Source: Liolophura sinensis | Taxonomy: Eukaryota; Mollusca; Polyplacophora; Chitonida; Chitonidae | Length of the DNA stretch: 64,000 nt | Assembly (NCBI RefSeq): GCF_032854445.1 | Contig: NC_088302.1 | Coordinates: 55,158,237 to 55,222,236 of the forward strand | Reading direction: 5' to 3' | Shown here: in pieces, positions 48,559 through 60,290 of the stretch | Position numbering within the stretch: the stretch's first letter is position 1 | Layout of the letters: each line of letters begins with the position of its first letter | The notes under the pieces: model-generated | Database searches by the model: none | Seen by the model: the letters and a program-made list of their open reading frames with translations, nothing else | What the model was told of the DNA's origin: nothing | Translations under genes and position numbers: made by a program

Positions 48559-48762
48559 CGTAATGACCCAGGAGTCTCTCACCAATGTGGTCGCTGTGAG
48601 TTCAAGTCCAGCTCATGCTGGCTTCCTCTCCGGCCCTACGTGGGAAGGTCTGCAGATGGTCGTGGGTTTCCCCTGGGCTCTGCCCGGTTTCCACCCACGT
48701 ATAAGTGAAATATTCTTGAGTACGGCGTAAAACACCAATCAAATAAATAAATAAATAAATGA
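48559..48762 (+). mobile_element. SINE family A (head truncated)
   Basis: CGTAATGACCCAGGAGTCTC, GTGAGTTCAAGTCCAGCTCA, GGGCTCTGCCCGGTTTCCAC and the tail AACACCAATCAAATAAATAA. About 25 bp of body are missing near 48695. Confidence 0.87.
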
Positions 48763-49964
48763 ATATTAGAGGTTCTATCCGTTATGAGGCTGACTCAGGC
48801 TCCTGACTACAGCATTGCACCTGACAAACCGAATACACTCGGGAGCTGGATACAGACAGTTGTGGTCTTCAAGCAGGCACGCCTTAGACTATATAGCCAG
48901 CCATTACGATGCGTCTGAGAATGACACGATCTAAATATTATGCCTTAAGATATGGATCAAGCCTAGGTGTCTTTTCATGCTGATGGTCGAATTTACATAT
49001 ACATATACATATCACGACATTCTCTTGGAGTCTATTAGAATCTAGTCTCTGTACACACATGTTGAGAAGAATGGGCTATATTTGTGCACTACGTTAGGTT
49101 GGAGGTCAGCCTACCGCAGGAAACCACATGAAGTGATCGATGCACAGCGGAGACGTTCGTTGTATCGCCAACGTGCTGCAAGGAACACAACATCGTGATA
49201 TGACAGCATTAATGTTCAAAGCCTCATCAATCAGACTAGCCAACAAATAAATTTGTTTCTCTTTAACTGTTTTCTATAAATATGTTAATAAAGCGAAAAC
49301 AGCAATTTGCCATCACTTCAGATCTACACCAGATCATTGGTTCTGTGCAAGCCTCTTATGGACAACTGTTGTATATCGCCATGTGGCGAAAGAAAATTGG
49401 GTTTGCAAAATATTAAATTAAATAAACCATATTGTCGAAATGAAAAATAGCCAGTAACTCATTTTTGTCTTCATTTTGATGTCTTCTTGAAAGTCTTGCT
49501 AATAAGTTTTGAAATTTAAGTTGTCGCATATTTTAAATTAACTTTCGTTGTTTTGTGAAATCTCACCTGGACATCGGTAAGTCTGTTTAAGTAAAATTGG
49601 TTCGAGGAAGTTGTAAATTTACTTTCAGTTAAATGATTCATGAAAAGGGAAACGCCTTCAGCTTACGCTGGTATTTACGAGCATCCGTGAGCATTCGTGA
49701 GAAAGTCTCTCAGCAACCTGCTAATGGTCGTGGGTTTCCACCGGTTTGCGCGGTTTTTCTGAAAACTTTATTTTAACTCTATCCATGTAAACAGCCCGTT
49801 CCGCCAAAATTTCAACTCCCGGTTAAAAAATTACGAAGGAAGGAGCGGTAATTATCAGTGGGCTAAAAAGGCGGAATTATCGATATCAATAAATATTGGT
49901 ATTTATCGATATGGCTAATTCATTTATTGATTTCAATAAATGATGATATTTATTTTTCGTACGG

Positions 49965-50038
49965 CAGGAAAGGAAGCCAGCCGGATTTGGACTTGAACTC
50001 ACGGCAACCGCATTAGTGAGAGGCTCCTGGGTCATTTA
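49965..50038 (-). mobile_element. SINE family A, head-side fragment
   Basis: GGAAAGGAAGCCAGCCGGAT, GACTTGAACTCACGGCAACC and GTGAGAGGCTCCTGGGTCAT. Confidence 0.78.
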
Positions 50039-50039
50039 A

Positions 50040-50395
50040 ACCTACCTCGATGGATCACCTGGTAGAGCGTCAGCTTCGAGGCGGTAGATACAGTATCAGC
50101 CCTGGGATTTGTCACACCTAAGACCTTAAAAGAGTGGGTTGTAGCTTTCTCGCTTGGCGTTCATCATTAAGGGGATAGTGCAATCATTACACTGACCCGT
50201 ATTAATATAATGACTCAGGTGGGGCAGCTTACTTGCTTTCGCTAAGTCGTGTAAGTGAAGCAGCACTAGATAAGAGCGGTGGAAATCCGTCCTGTGACAA
50301 GGAGACACATTACAAGTACATGCACTCTAAAGACTCTTTCGTCGTCATATGATTGAAAAATTGTTAAGTACGATGCTAAACCCTAATCGCTCGCC
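50040..50395 (+). mobile_element. SINE family B with a third tRNA-like head
   Basis: The head ATGGATCACCTGGTAGAGCG differs from those at 40311 and 45355. The body GGGGATAGTGCAATCATTAC, CAGCACTAGATAAGAGCGGT and the 3' end ATATGATTGAAAAATTGTTA match the copy at 30491-30808. Confidence 0.82.
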
Positions 50396-50943
50396 CACTC
50401 CAGAGCCATTGCGCCGTGCGTGCTAACCCTCCGGCTACGGAGGCCCCTAAATGATTTGCTGAAATCCATAATTCTCCATTAAATTTGACCCCTCATAAGA
50501 AACAATAGCTTCAATCTACCGTATGTTCGCTGATGTGTGTGGGTCTGGGCATACCAGGATTATCAAGAGGAAATAATCGAGCAGATCTTCTGCTTACAGT
50601 CCACCAGTCTTGTTTTTACCAGTGATGCCATAGGTTTAAATCCAATTGTCCCAACTGATGTAATAACGTTTGTCAGGTGCCATAGCGATACCATTTGTCT
50701 TACTCCAGGCTTTACCTTTTTCTCTCCACCACCCATTTAACGCACTAAAAAATAAATAGTTAACATGATCTTTATCTCCGTGAAATCAAGTATTATTTTA
50801 ACCAGAGGCCTTCCTTTAATTGTTCTGGCCAGATAGTCTACATGAAGAATGGTCATTGCTTAGCATAGAACAGAATAACTGTAACTCCGTATATTGAAGT
50901 GACAATAGTTTAAGGTTCTATGTTTCGGCATATACATATCTTT

Positions 50944-51168
50944 AGCGCAGCGTAATGACCCAGAAGCCCCTCACCAATGCGGTCGCTGTGAGTTCAAGTC
51001 CAGCTCATGCTGGCTTCCTCTCCGGCCGTACGTAGGAAGGTCTTCCAGCAACCTGTGGATGGTCGTGAGTTTCCCCCAGCCCGGTTTCCTCCCACCTTAA
51101 TGCTGGCCGCCGTCGTATAAGTGAAATATTCTTGAGTACGACGTAAAACACCAATCAAATAAATCAAT
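50944..51168 (+). mobile_element. SINE family A, nearly full length
   Basis: GCGCAGCGTAATGACCCAGA, GAGTTCAAGTCCAGCTCATG, TGCTGGCCGCCGTCGTATAA and ACACCAATCAAATAAATCAA. Confidence 0.88.
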
Positions 51169-51797
51169 TAATATACATATCTTGACAATACGCCAAAACA
51201 TAGAGTATCATAAAATTATGACTTCAGTATTTCGATATTATATGGCCTAGACCTTTTCCACTGATGCACGTCGCGTTTTCACTTTCACCTCTTGCTAGTT
51301 TGACTGTAGCATCACTTAAGGTGATTTACCAGGTATGTGGAAAAGAGCGGTAGCACAGGATGCTTACAGCCAGTGACATAATGACATGTATCACGTTTCA
51401 TTATATTTCCACCGGTATAGAGAGTTGAAACAAAATAACAAGGACTTTCGGTTTGGTTCCCATGATTACATGACATCAAAGAATCGAACAGCCTTTCCAT
51501 GTGTTTTGTTTTATGAGTGTTTCTTGACGGGCTTACAAAGATTGATTAGTTTTTATTTGTGTGTCTACTGGTTCAGTCGAGATGCTTGGCTCTGCGACTG
51601 TACTCTGCGACTGTACTCTACGACCCTGTTTGGTTTGGTTCCGCCTTCTTTGTCGCTGGTTCAGCTCGGTATGGGAGCCCGGGACTATCTTCTCCGTTCC
51701 TGTATTACCCGTATCGGCTTGAAGTACTAGGGATTGATCTGCTGGTGACCCTTATGAAGTCACGCGTGTTGGGACTCACTGGGTTACGAGTCTCTTC

Positions 51798-52533
51798 TTA
51801 GTGAAGCAGACTGGCTTGTTTGAGACTTGGTAACTGCTGTGGCTGACGAGACTGTGTAGTTTCTCGATGAGACGTTGGTTTGTGGATAACATTCTGTGGC
51901 TTCTTCTCCTTTAGTTTAGGCCTCCTTACAACGAGAGATATAGGCTGTGCTTTTGCTGGCTCTTTGCAGATGGATAGTTTGTCTACACCGACTTTCTGAC
52001 TGGGTCGGTCATTAAATCCCTCTGCTGTCTTCGTTCTTGCCCGTGAAGACTGTTTTGTAAAATCTGCTTTTGTACGGACAACCTCCAGGCTGCCATGTGT
52101 TCCTGTTTTAAAAGCATTTCCATTATTTTGATCTTGCTTGCCGGTTATAACTTGTCTTTAAATCTTCCTTAGAAGTTCATCGAAGGTTTGTCTTGACCAC
52201 TAGTTTTGTGTGTTTTTGTCTATAAAATCTATATACAACATCTGAGTAAAAACCATGCTCATAAGGCCACTTGGCGGCCATGTTGTGTCTTCTAAGAGAA
52301 GCGGTGTGTTTGGCTCCTTCAGCGCATCGGCCAGGCTCACTTTTCTGTGGCAGTTGGCGGATGTGGAATATTTCTCTGTCACACAAGACTACACAACTTT
52401 ACATCCCTTGACGCCCTGGACTATTTTATCGTAAAGTGAGTCTCCGCCTCCCATTTGGTGAATGTCCGGACATCCTCTTGTAGAGATTTTTGATAAGGAA
52501 TTGGTAGGAAATAAACAATTCCGGCTGGTCAAC
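51798..52533 (-). pseudogene. Second-copy exon 21: broken TIR2 and a different tail
   Basis: An acceptor CAG at 52534-52536 is followed by PELFISYQ, then a deletion and frameshift in the TIR. In-frame stops follow KVV (TAG), before TFDELLRKI (TAG) and just after it (TAA). The segment NCHRKVSLADALKEP has Lys where the intact gene has the putative catalytic Glu. Past the TAA the same frame stays open for about 115 residues (VITGKQDQNNGNAFKTGT to LPSLKQASLLH) and ends at 51798. This tail is Lys/Gln/Ser-rich, unlike the proline-rich CTVL tail of the intact gene. Confidence 0.8.
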
Positions 52534-52694
52534 CTGCGACAAAGATATGTCATTACTGTGCGTTCATATTAGAATTGTATGACAAATGAAACAGAACAGC
52601 TAAATAAACCAGATTCGATGACGTCACTGGCTAGCGTTGGTGCTTTCTGACCTAATCACTCCCACTAAAAGTTACCCAAATATGAGTGGCTATG

Positions 52695-52749
52695 GGTATA
52701 AGTGAAATATTCATGAGTACGGAGAAAAACACCAATTAAATAAATAAAT
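52695..52749 (+). mobile_element. SINE family A, 3' end fragment
   Basis: GTATAAGTGAAATATTCATG and AACACCAATTAAATAAATAA. Confidence 0.75.
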
Positions 52750-52902
52750 AACACAAAAATAACGATCATTTCGCTAAGCAAAGACACGTACTACAATATC
52801 AAATTAATGTTTGGTAATATCTATAACTGAGACAATTATTTCCATGTAAAATCATATTGCTCGGCTGGCGTAAAATCCCTTCCGTGAAACTTTTTATCGT
52901 AC

Positions 52903-53008
52903 CTCATTCTTCCCTGCTTTACTGGATGTCTCTGTGGCGCACCACTAGACCTGGATTTCTTTTTGACCACAATGATGACTTTTGGTGGCAACCACCAGTT
53001 CTTGTATG
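52903..53008 (-). pseudogene. Second-copy exon 20 (TIR-TIR linker)
   Basis: It encodes AYKNWWLPPKVIIVVKKKSR and a basic tail, with an acceptor (TTACAG) and a donor (GTACGA). It is 106 bp against 107 bp in the intact gene. Confidence 0.82.
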
Positions 53009-53821
53009 CTGTAACAGCACATAAATGCAAAAATTAATTTGATAATTATTCGCATGGGAATTGTGCTTTGGGTACCCAGGTAGAATACGGATACGGGCTC
53101 CTGATCATTCGGATTGGCATAGCGTTTAATACAGGAACCGCTGGCGCAAGAGTTCGTAGTTATACTCGATTGTCAGCCCTACAGGTGAGTTCAAAATTGA
53201 TAGTAAAAATGAGTCGCCGCAGCTTGCAGTTGTGAGGTAATTGTAACTTTTCAATCGCACGCCAGATTTGACTGATATATATTGGTGGTCTGTGTGATCT
53301 CTTTTTTTTTTTTGCCTTCATATTCAAAAGATGCAAGCGTGTATGCTTTGTTTTTAACGTCGTTCTTAACAATTTTCCAAAGAGTTCCAAATCATAATGA
53401 TTCATCAGCTAATAACAATAATAATAATAATGACAATCTCATAATGTCGCTTGGATACAATTAAATTGCACATTTTTGTAAACCGCGCCGAAAATTACTA
53501 ACTGTTTAAATAAGGCTATTTAGGGCAAGTATTTGTATTTAACGTTAATTTTGGGGCGATTCTAAACATTTACAACAGGATCGACCCGACCGTATTTTTT
53601 TTATTGCAGATTACAACTATCACAGCTTACAATCCACTCATGCAAGAGGGTGTAAGTTAAGGCTACATTCGTGATCCTGGTGATTTACAATCAGTTTAGG
53701 CTTATACGGTCACTATGTACAAGCGACCACAGGTCATTATTTGAACAAATCCCCCATTTTCGTTAAATGTTTGAAATAAAGAGAATGCAAGCCTTTGTAT
53801 ATTAGTTTGATTTATTATTTT

Positions 53822-54077
53822 TTTTTATTTGATTGGTGTTTTACGCCGTACTCAAGAATATTTCACTTATTCGACGGCGGCCAGCATTATGGTGGGTGGA
53901 AACCGGGCAGAGCCCGGGGGAAACCCACAACCATCCGCAGGTTGCTGGAGACCTTCGCACGTACGGCCGGAGAGGAAGCCAGCATGAGCTGGACTTGAAC
54001 TCACAGCGACCGCACTGGTGAGAGACTCCTGGGTCATTACGCTGCGCTAGCGCGCTAACCAACTGAGCCACTGTCCC
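53822..54077 (-). mobile_element. SINE family A, full length, well preserved
   Basis: This is the clearest copy in the window: TTTGATTGGTGTTTTACGCC, CGGCGGCCAGCATTATGGTG, AAACCGGGCAGAGCCCGGGG, TGGACTTGAACTCACAGCGA and the head GCGCTAACCAACTGAGCCAC. It lies in the intron between second-copy exons 19 and 20. Confidence 0.93.
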
Positions 54078-54335
54078 TTGTATATTAGTTTGACCTAGGT
54101 TGTTAGCCTCGAGTGAGCATGAGAGCACCAAACGTTAAGGTGTAGTTAGATACATGTATACAATCAACTTAAGTTTGGTACCTTTCAGTCCATGATTATT
54201 GCGCACGTTTGGTGTCTGACCTATGATCAATGTATACTTTGTAAGTGTGCACTAATCTAAATTACGCATCAGTTCTATATTTTGGATTGAATCAAATTAA
54301 GTTTCGTATTATTGACTGATTTAGAATCAACTTAC

Positions 54336-54576
54336 GCTTGATAATTTTAGAGTGATTTGGAATCAATTTCATGTAAGACAGCTGCATCAGAAGCTCCTTG
54401 AAACTCAATGGCGCCCAGACGCGGTCATCTCTCGCCTTCTCCTCTTTTCTCCTCTGGAAAAACCGGACGTAGAGGAACTTCCCCAATATGGGGTTCATGG
54501 ACCCTGGAGGAGGCCAGGCTACGTTCTCCAGCAGAAGAGGGAGGATTGGTTTGCCCAGATTTTCGGCCAAGTTTAC
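54336..54576 (-). pseudogene. Second-copy exon 19 (TIR1 second half), still open
   Basis: Exactly the same length (241 bp) as the intact exon 19. It encodes LGKPILPLLLENVAWPPPG, KFLYVRFFQRRKEEKARDD and FKELLMQLSYMKLIPNHSK, with donor GTAAGT. About two and a half copies of the 36-bp splice-site unit follow (to about 54290). It is the best kept exon of this copy. Confidence 0.85.
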
Positions 54577-55028
54577 CTTGTGGACGAAACCACAATTTGT
54601 GCAAAGGTCAACTCTCAATAGTTTATACGCCAACGCCTTGTTGCCGCAAATCTTTTTAAGACTATCTTATAAAACAGGGCCGAGACACAGATTTCTTCAG
54701 CTCATATCGCCTTGCCTTAATCAATGAGTGAGTGAGTGAGTGCTTGTGGTTCAGCCTTAATCAGTGATATTGCATGTTTGAATCAAGATTTCGATGGCTC
54801 CACTAAGACTCCGTCAAGAACACATACTGGTTCATCCGTGCCATATTCACTATATATCCATATTCAAATGAATGTATCTCTTAGTTCATCAATTAGAACT
54901 TTTGTGAATTCAGAAAGAACGTATAGGAGGATAAAACAAATCTAGCTGGATATTTCCCCGGGCGATTTCAAGCTGCTATAGGTCAGCTACAACGCTTAGA
55001 GTCAGGGGATTGTAACACTGTTCAATTC

Positions 55029-55171
55029 CTCCCGGTTACAGTTGGGTGACATCGAGTACTTGTCCGCCACACAGCAGATGACCATTTCGGCCAGTTGATG
55101 ACCCCAGTGGTAACTGATAAAAACAACGGGCGGGGCGTCATAGTCGAGGGGTTCGTCCTCGACAACCTTCT
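55029..55171 (-). pseudogene. Second-copy exon 18 (TIR1 first half) with internal deletion
   Basis: It reads KVVEDEPLDYDAPP, VFISYHWGHQ, then jumps straight to AEMVICCVADKYSMSPNCNR. About 117 bp that encode the BB-loop half are gone, and the donor has decayed (GAGGAATTG). Confidence 0.85.
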
Positions 55172-55390
55172 CTGAAAATGAAATCCTGCTTTATTAACAA
55201 CCTACAGTATGTCTTTGTCACTGAACAGGATGTGCCAGTTGCACTGTTCTAAAATTGTGGCCACATACTGATGAAACAAAAGAATCGACGCGAGCGGTTA
55301 GTCAGTCAAAACAGAAATAAAATCCCCATTGACTATTTCGTTAAACCATGAAAATTGGAGGCAAAAGTTACATGATAGAGATCTTCTTAC

Positions 55391-55604
55391 CCACAGCCTG
55401 CATGGCCCTGCTCACTATCTCGGCAGCGTCCAGAATGTTCCTCTCCTTCAGAGCTCTGAGGACGGTTTTTGTGGGTGGCGATCCAGTCGCTGAGGAGTGA
55501 CATACAGGGGTTGTTGTGTGGCCCAGCCCCGGAGGGGTGTAGCCCAGTCCAGGGTTGAGGAGGAGAGAGACATCTCGGGACCAGACTGGGACGTTACTCA
55601 ACGT
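55391..55604 (-). pseudogene. Second-copy exon 17 (Death domain) with deletions
   Basis: It keeps VPVWSRDVSLLLNP, GLGYTP and NILDAAEIVSRAMQAV but lacks several blocks present in the intact exon (214 against 276 bp). Its start and end are free of the extra bases seen in the intact gene. Confidence 0.83.
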
Positions 55605-55826
55605 CTGCAGAGGAAAAGCATATAACTAGTGTTTGGAAATTTACCTAATTGTTTTCATGTAGCATTTAAATGAAACGGGCCATCAGAAATTATTCACTTT
55701 TGTACGACTTACCGGGTTTTCAGTATTTGTTTTGCATATCTTATCTGTTTGCTGCACTTCAGTTTTACTTTTTTCACATACGTTCTTATAAAATATTTGG
55801 CCTATAGTTGGCTACCTCCCGCTCAC

Positions 55827-56000
55827 CCTCTCCTCCCTTCCTGTTTGTCCACATCCTCAGATAGTTGGGCGATTTTCCTCCCCTGGGAATCCACCTCAAC
55901 GCTAATTTCCTTCGCCTTGGACTCGGTGTTGTTTACGCGCGTGTCCAGGAGACTGATGTCTTTCTGCTGCTGTCTGATGACACCCGTGATGTTGTCTATG
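55827..56000 (-). pseudogene. Second-copy exon 16 (coiled coil), shortened
   Basis: Encodes DNITGVIRQQQKDISLLDTR and EVDSQGRKIAQLSEDVDKQE. It is 174 bp against 232 bp and ends at GTGAGC. Confidence 0.82.
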
Positions 56001-56522
56001 CTGTAACATTGAATACATACAGTCACACATAGCACTCTTAGAGTTCTTTTAGAATTCTTTATTAGAAAGGACATTTGACATGCTTCGATTTTAAATTAAG
56101 AACTGTGTAAAATATTTGCTCTGTCAAGTACGAACAACAACAAGTTCGTCTAACTTCATAGGCTTACGTACTTGGGCCTTTTCGACCTTACCATCGTATG
56201 ATCTTTTGTAAATTATCACTCTTTCATAAAGTAGAGCCATTTCCGTATCCTTAACAAACCCAGTAACTGAAAATCTAAAGCAATTATGAATTCAAGTAAT
56301 TACGATATTTTTAAGAACCCAGCAGGGTCTGTTTGAATGTTCAGTGGACTTAAACAGTCAGAGTGTGGATGAACCCAGTGAACTGCTGAAAGAGACGAAT
56401 GAAGCCTGGTCATGGCGGGAATCTTTTGTTCTCTGCATTTATCACACTGAGTGATGCTTTGGTTTAATGGTAACTACTGCTGCCATCACACATTTCTGTA
56501 CTGGCCCTGTCATATCCCTTAC

Positions 56523-56692
56523 CTTCTGCCTTGTAGGATGTCAACAAGTATTTTGCATGTGTTCTGTAAGTTGAAATGGTGTTTCCCGATTTCCTCAAAC
56601 AATTGCTTGTACGGTTTCAGAATATGCCTGTCATCTCTGCCCATCGCACACAAACCCTTCAGCCAACTGACCAAGTAAGTATACTCTCTAGT
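56523..56692 (-). pseudogene. Second-copy exon 15, 5' part missing
   Basis: Reads EYTYLVSWLKGLCAMGRDDR, HILKPYKQLFEEIGKHHFNL, then CKILVDILQGR and donor GTAAGG. It corresponds to the second two thirds of the intact exon 15. Confidence 0.82.
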
Positions 56693-57079
56693 TTAGTCCT
56701 TAGCGGACTGTATGAGCAGCCTAAAAAAACGATTTGGGAGCGTCTCAAACAATAGAGGGATTTGGGGCATTATTTTCTACCATTCTGCGCGTTACTCCAT
56801 ACTCATCAATTGGCGAATCTTTGTCGTTTTAAATTGGGTTGATATCTCGATTTTTGAAAATGCCAGTGGCATATATTTGGAGGAGATTTAATTCTCATTG
56901 GCTGAACATAATGGCATGTCCGTTAAAATAATGTCCACCGAAATTTCACAAATATTTCCATTTTAATATCCAAATATGTATTTACTTAATACTAAATGTC
57001 GCATTTTAATAAATTATTCATAGAAATATACACGATACTGTCTAATCCATTTAGACAGTCGCATAATAAAACATAATAT

Positions 57080-57160
57080 ATCATTCGTCAACCATACTGG
57101 ACGTTCCAGGTCAATAATCGCAAGACCAAACCAACGTTCAACATAAAGCATCAAGGAACA
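57080..57160 (-). repeat. Dispersed short repeat, copy 1
   Basis: The minus strand carries TTGCGATTATTGACCTGGAA followed by CG and ACGAATG. The same core occurs at 58180-58240 (plus) and 60590-60660 (minus). The element is not identified. Confidence 0.6.
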
Positions 57161-57293
57161 AGAAGAAAGATAATGCATTTTAAGTAAGAACCCGAACGGA
57201 TTTATGTATAGAAAACCAACCAACAGTTTTCAGCTGTGCGGGAAATACGAAATGACCTTTCTGAGACAGATAAAACCATGTGAGTTGACATAC

Positions 57294-57494
57294 CTTATTG
57301 TTATGTGCCATATTCGCCAGAATGGTAGAAATTAGAAGCGCTCCACTCCTGGACGCCGTGTGCTGGAAGAGGCTGTCGATGTGGGGGTGGAGAGAGGACG
57401 ACGCGGACACAGGCAGGGACAGCAGGACCTGCAGCACCATTCCCGCCAACACCTGACTACCCATGTGACCCTCAGTCAGAGCTTCCCCGAACAG
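57294..57494 (-). pseudogene. Second-copy exon 14, open
   Basis: Reads LFGEALTEGHMGSQVLAGMV, LQVLLSLPVSASSSLHPHID and LLISTILANMAHNNK, with acceptor (CAG) and donor (GTATGT). It is 201 bp against 213 bp in the intact gene. Confidence 0.85.
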
Positions 57495-58179
57495 CTGAAA
57501 ATAAGGTACCACAAAAAAATGTGAGGCAGAGTGAAGTGATTAATGGGTTTACAGTGTCACCTTATACGTTTAAGTGGGTCACTCTTTCGAAACTAACTAG
57601 AGTAACAAACTTTCAAAATTCGGAAAAGAGCTAGTCTACGTAACAAAACTCAAAACTTTCAAAGTTTTTGAAAGGTTAAGCAGTACCACAAGGTTTTATT
57701 TATGTTCCAAACGCGAAACGTCAAACTGTACTGTAACATAAAACACACATCTTAGTTTTTGATGCAAGAATGGTAGTCAGTTATACAGACCATAATGAAA
57801 AACCAAGTAAACTTATGATCGTTAGCCTGTGTTAATGTGTAATCTTCACACTTCTGACTGACTTTTAATTATAATCACTGACTTAATTACCTAAAGGAAC
57901 AGTGGTTTAGTCAGTTTTCAGTCGCATGCAATCTGTCGTTTTCACTGGTCAAATTTTATCCGTTTTCTGTGCAATGCATAGTATACTTGCCGTCAATGCA
58001 TGCATATAACAAACTGAAAATAGTTTTTATCACATGAATTTCACCAGGTGAGACGTGGAATTAGCAGAAAGAGAAATAAGACAGGTGAACAGGAGCTTTG
58101 TGAGCGTGACATCCTTGTATTACATCCTCATGGCCATCGTGACTGTTTGTTACATCCTCAAGGCCATCGTGACAGGGGC

Positions 58180-58240
58180 ATCTACTGTATTGGCCTCGCG
58201 ATTATTGACCTGGAACGTCATTTTGGTTGACGGGTCGATT
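58180..58240 (+). repeat. Dispersed short repeat, copy 2
   Basis: CTCGCGATTATTGACCTGGA followed by ACGTC and, further on, ACGAATG, related to 57080-57160 on the other strand. Just upstream, TACATCCTCATGGCCATCGT is itself duplicated (58120 and 58152). Confidence 0.6.
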
Positions 58241-58433
58241 ACGAATGTCTGCTGCGACACGTGGACTTTAAGACGCGACATATATACAATGGATTGTAGC
58301 TGAATGTTTATTTCCGTCTCTCTGTAACATCTTCCTGTAATTTAAACTAAGAGTTTGTCTTCGTTTTTTTTCACGCAATGTTTATGATTTTTAGTGTTAG
58401 GAGGTGAATATTGATTCAAAAAGCCCGACGTAC

Positions 58434-58520
58434 CTTCGGATTGCGTTATGCGATTTCTTTCAGAAGCCACAGTATGATGCTTCTGCAGTGCTCTGCACAT
58501 GATTCCAGAAGGTCAAACAC
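58434..58520 (-). pseudogene. Second-copy exon 13 with in-frame stop
   Basis: Reads VFDLLESCAEHCRSIILWLL, KEIA, stop (TAA where the intact gene has GAA), RNPK, then donor GTACGT. The 5' half is missing. Confidence 0.8.
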
Positions 58521-58819
58521 CAGTTCAACGGTTAATAAGATGTTATAATGAATTCATTTATGCACTAATTAATGAACATCTTTTATTTTATCCACTATAT
58601 GCAAACTATCTCAATGCGCGTATTGTATGTGCGTGTGTGCGTGTGGGCGTGTGTGGTTTTGCTTGGGGTTTAACGTCATAATTAACAAATGTCTCAGTCA
58701 TATGACGATGAGGAGTTATTAGATTGAAGGATTATGCTTAATACCACATCGGGAATATTTCCGCCATATTGTGGTGACGTAGTCATTAGGTGTGTGGTCA
58801 TGTATTGTTTCTTCTCGTG

Positions 58820-58955
58820 TCAGAGTCCATGCAGAATTTCCCTCAGGCGAGGAGCAAACATGGCGGCGTTGGCGGTACTAAGTGTCATGAAAGCGCTGCT
58901 GACAGTATTGGCGATTTCCTGGTCGTCACAGTGTAGAAGTCCCATGTATAACTAA
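58820..58955 (-). pseudogene. Second-copy exon 12, partial
   Basis: Reads LLHCDDQEIANTVSSAFMTL and STANAAMFAPRLREILHG, matching the helical-repeat exon 12 of the intact gene. No homologues of exons 1-11 were seen beyond it. Confidence 0.8.
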
Positions 58956-60120
58956 AGTGCTTCTTTTTGAAATGGAAGCACCCGATAAGTTGCAGGAATG
59001 GTTCATCATTCTCAAAAGACTTGAATACACTAATCAAGATAGGCACGTCTGTGACTTGAATACAACCAGTATAAACTGATAAATAATTAGTCTTTGAAAA
59101 TGTGAGATTTTATTTCTCTGGTGGAACTCTTGAGAATATATACATTGCCTGTGTAACCACTGTGCCGCTTTCCTAGCGCATTTCCGGGACTCGTATTCGC
59201 TTTATTTTGTTGAAAATCCAAATGCACTTCATTAAAAGAATCCTTGAACGCCATAGATGAACACAAATAGATTCAATAAAAATAAAAAAGCTAGGTGTAT
59301 TTTCTTACTACGTCAACGGGTTAAAAAGCTGATGATTTTAATTTGATGTTTTTAAACTTTTTTGTTTTTTTTTTTCAGTTTGTCAGTTTGTGGATTTACT
59401 CCAAAACCCGTTTTCCCTCGGTATTTTCCGTCGGCACCTCGTGAATGACGTATATCACGTTGACATTTGCCTTCGTTATCTTCAATGTGAAAACTGCAGA
59501 TAAGCTGAACGATTATCGAAAACAGGATATAACGGGGTATTAGTTAAAGGTTAAACTTAATGGTACGGGAATGTGTTATCCAAGGCTGTTATCCACCATT
59601 TACATATGTACCACCGTATGTCCCCACCCACACAAGGCACAGACGACAGAAAAAAGGTAAGCCTTCGACCAAACCAACCTATCCAAGTTGACTGCACATC
59701 ATCTGCTTATGATACGTGTAATCCCAAGAATGACTTGGTTATGTCGAACACAGTAAGCTCTCAAATACCATCTCAGAAATGTTTTTATTCATATAGTTCT
59801 GACTTTAACTCATTCGATAAGCATGTTTGAAAAGGAAATGTGCGCTGATGACGAGGTAGTATTATAACGTTCTTACTCCACTGACGATAGCTGAACTGAT
59901 AGGAAGTGCAATAATTTCGCTGTATTTATGAAATTGAAGAAATACATCCCTTTCGAAAACATTTAGGGTAAAAACGACCTGGTATGCTAAGGCGGGGACG
60001 CAGCTCAAGTGCAAGAAATTATATGCATCTCAAGAAGTAAAACAGACTAGGTGCTGACACCTTCCTAAGACAGCTTCTATTCTCGATTCTGTTTTACTCC
60101 ACTTTTCCTGTTATATTTAT
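58956..60120. other. Gene-free stretch, nothing recognised
   Basis: AT-rich sequence with short chance open frames only. This is where exons 1-11 of the second copy would be expected to begin; none was found. Confidence 0.5.
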
Positions 60121-60290
60121 TTTTTTATTTGATTGGTGTTTTAGGCCGTACAAAAGAATGTTTACTACTTTTATCACCACAGCATTATATAGTGAGAGGA
60201 AACTGGACAGACCCTTACGCTTATTCGTGTCGTTAGTATTTGCTCAATTTATTTTGATTGGTGTTTTACGCCTTACTCAAATGCCAAACA
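60121..60290 (-). mobile_element. Two SINE family A 3' fragments
   Basis: TTTTATTTGATTGGTGTTTT at 60122 and TTTGATTGGTGTTTTACGCC at about 60252, each with a decayed body. Confidence 0.65.

Noticed and set aside
48290-48730. 146-codon plus-strand open frame
   Set aside because: Its second half is a SINE family A copy; the first half has no recognisable motif.
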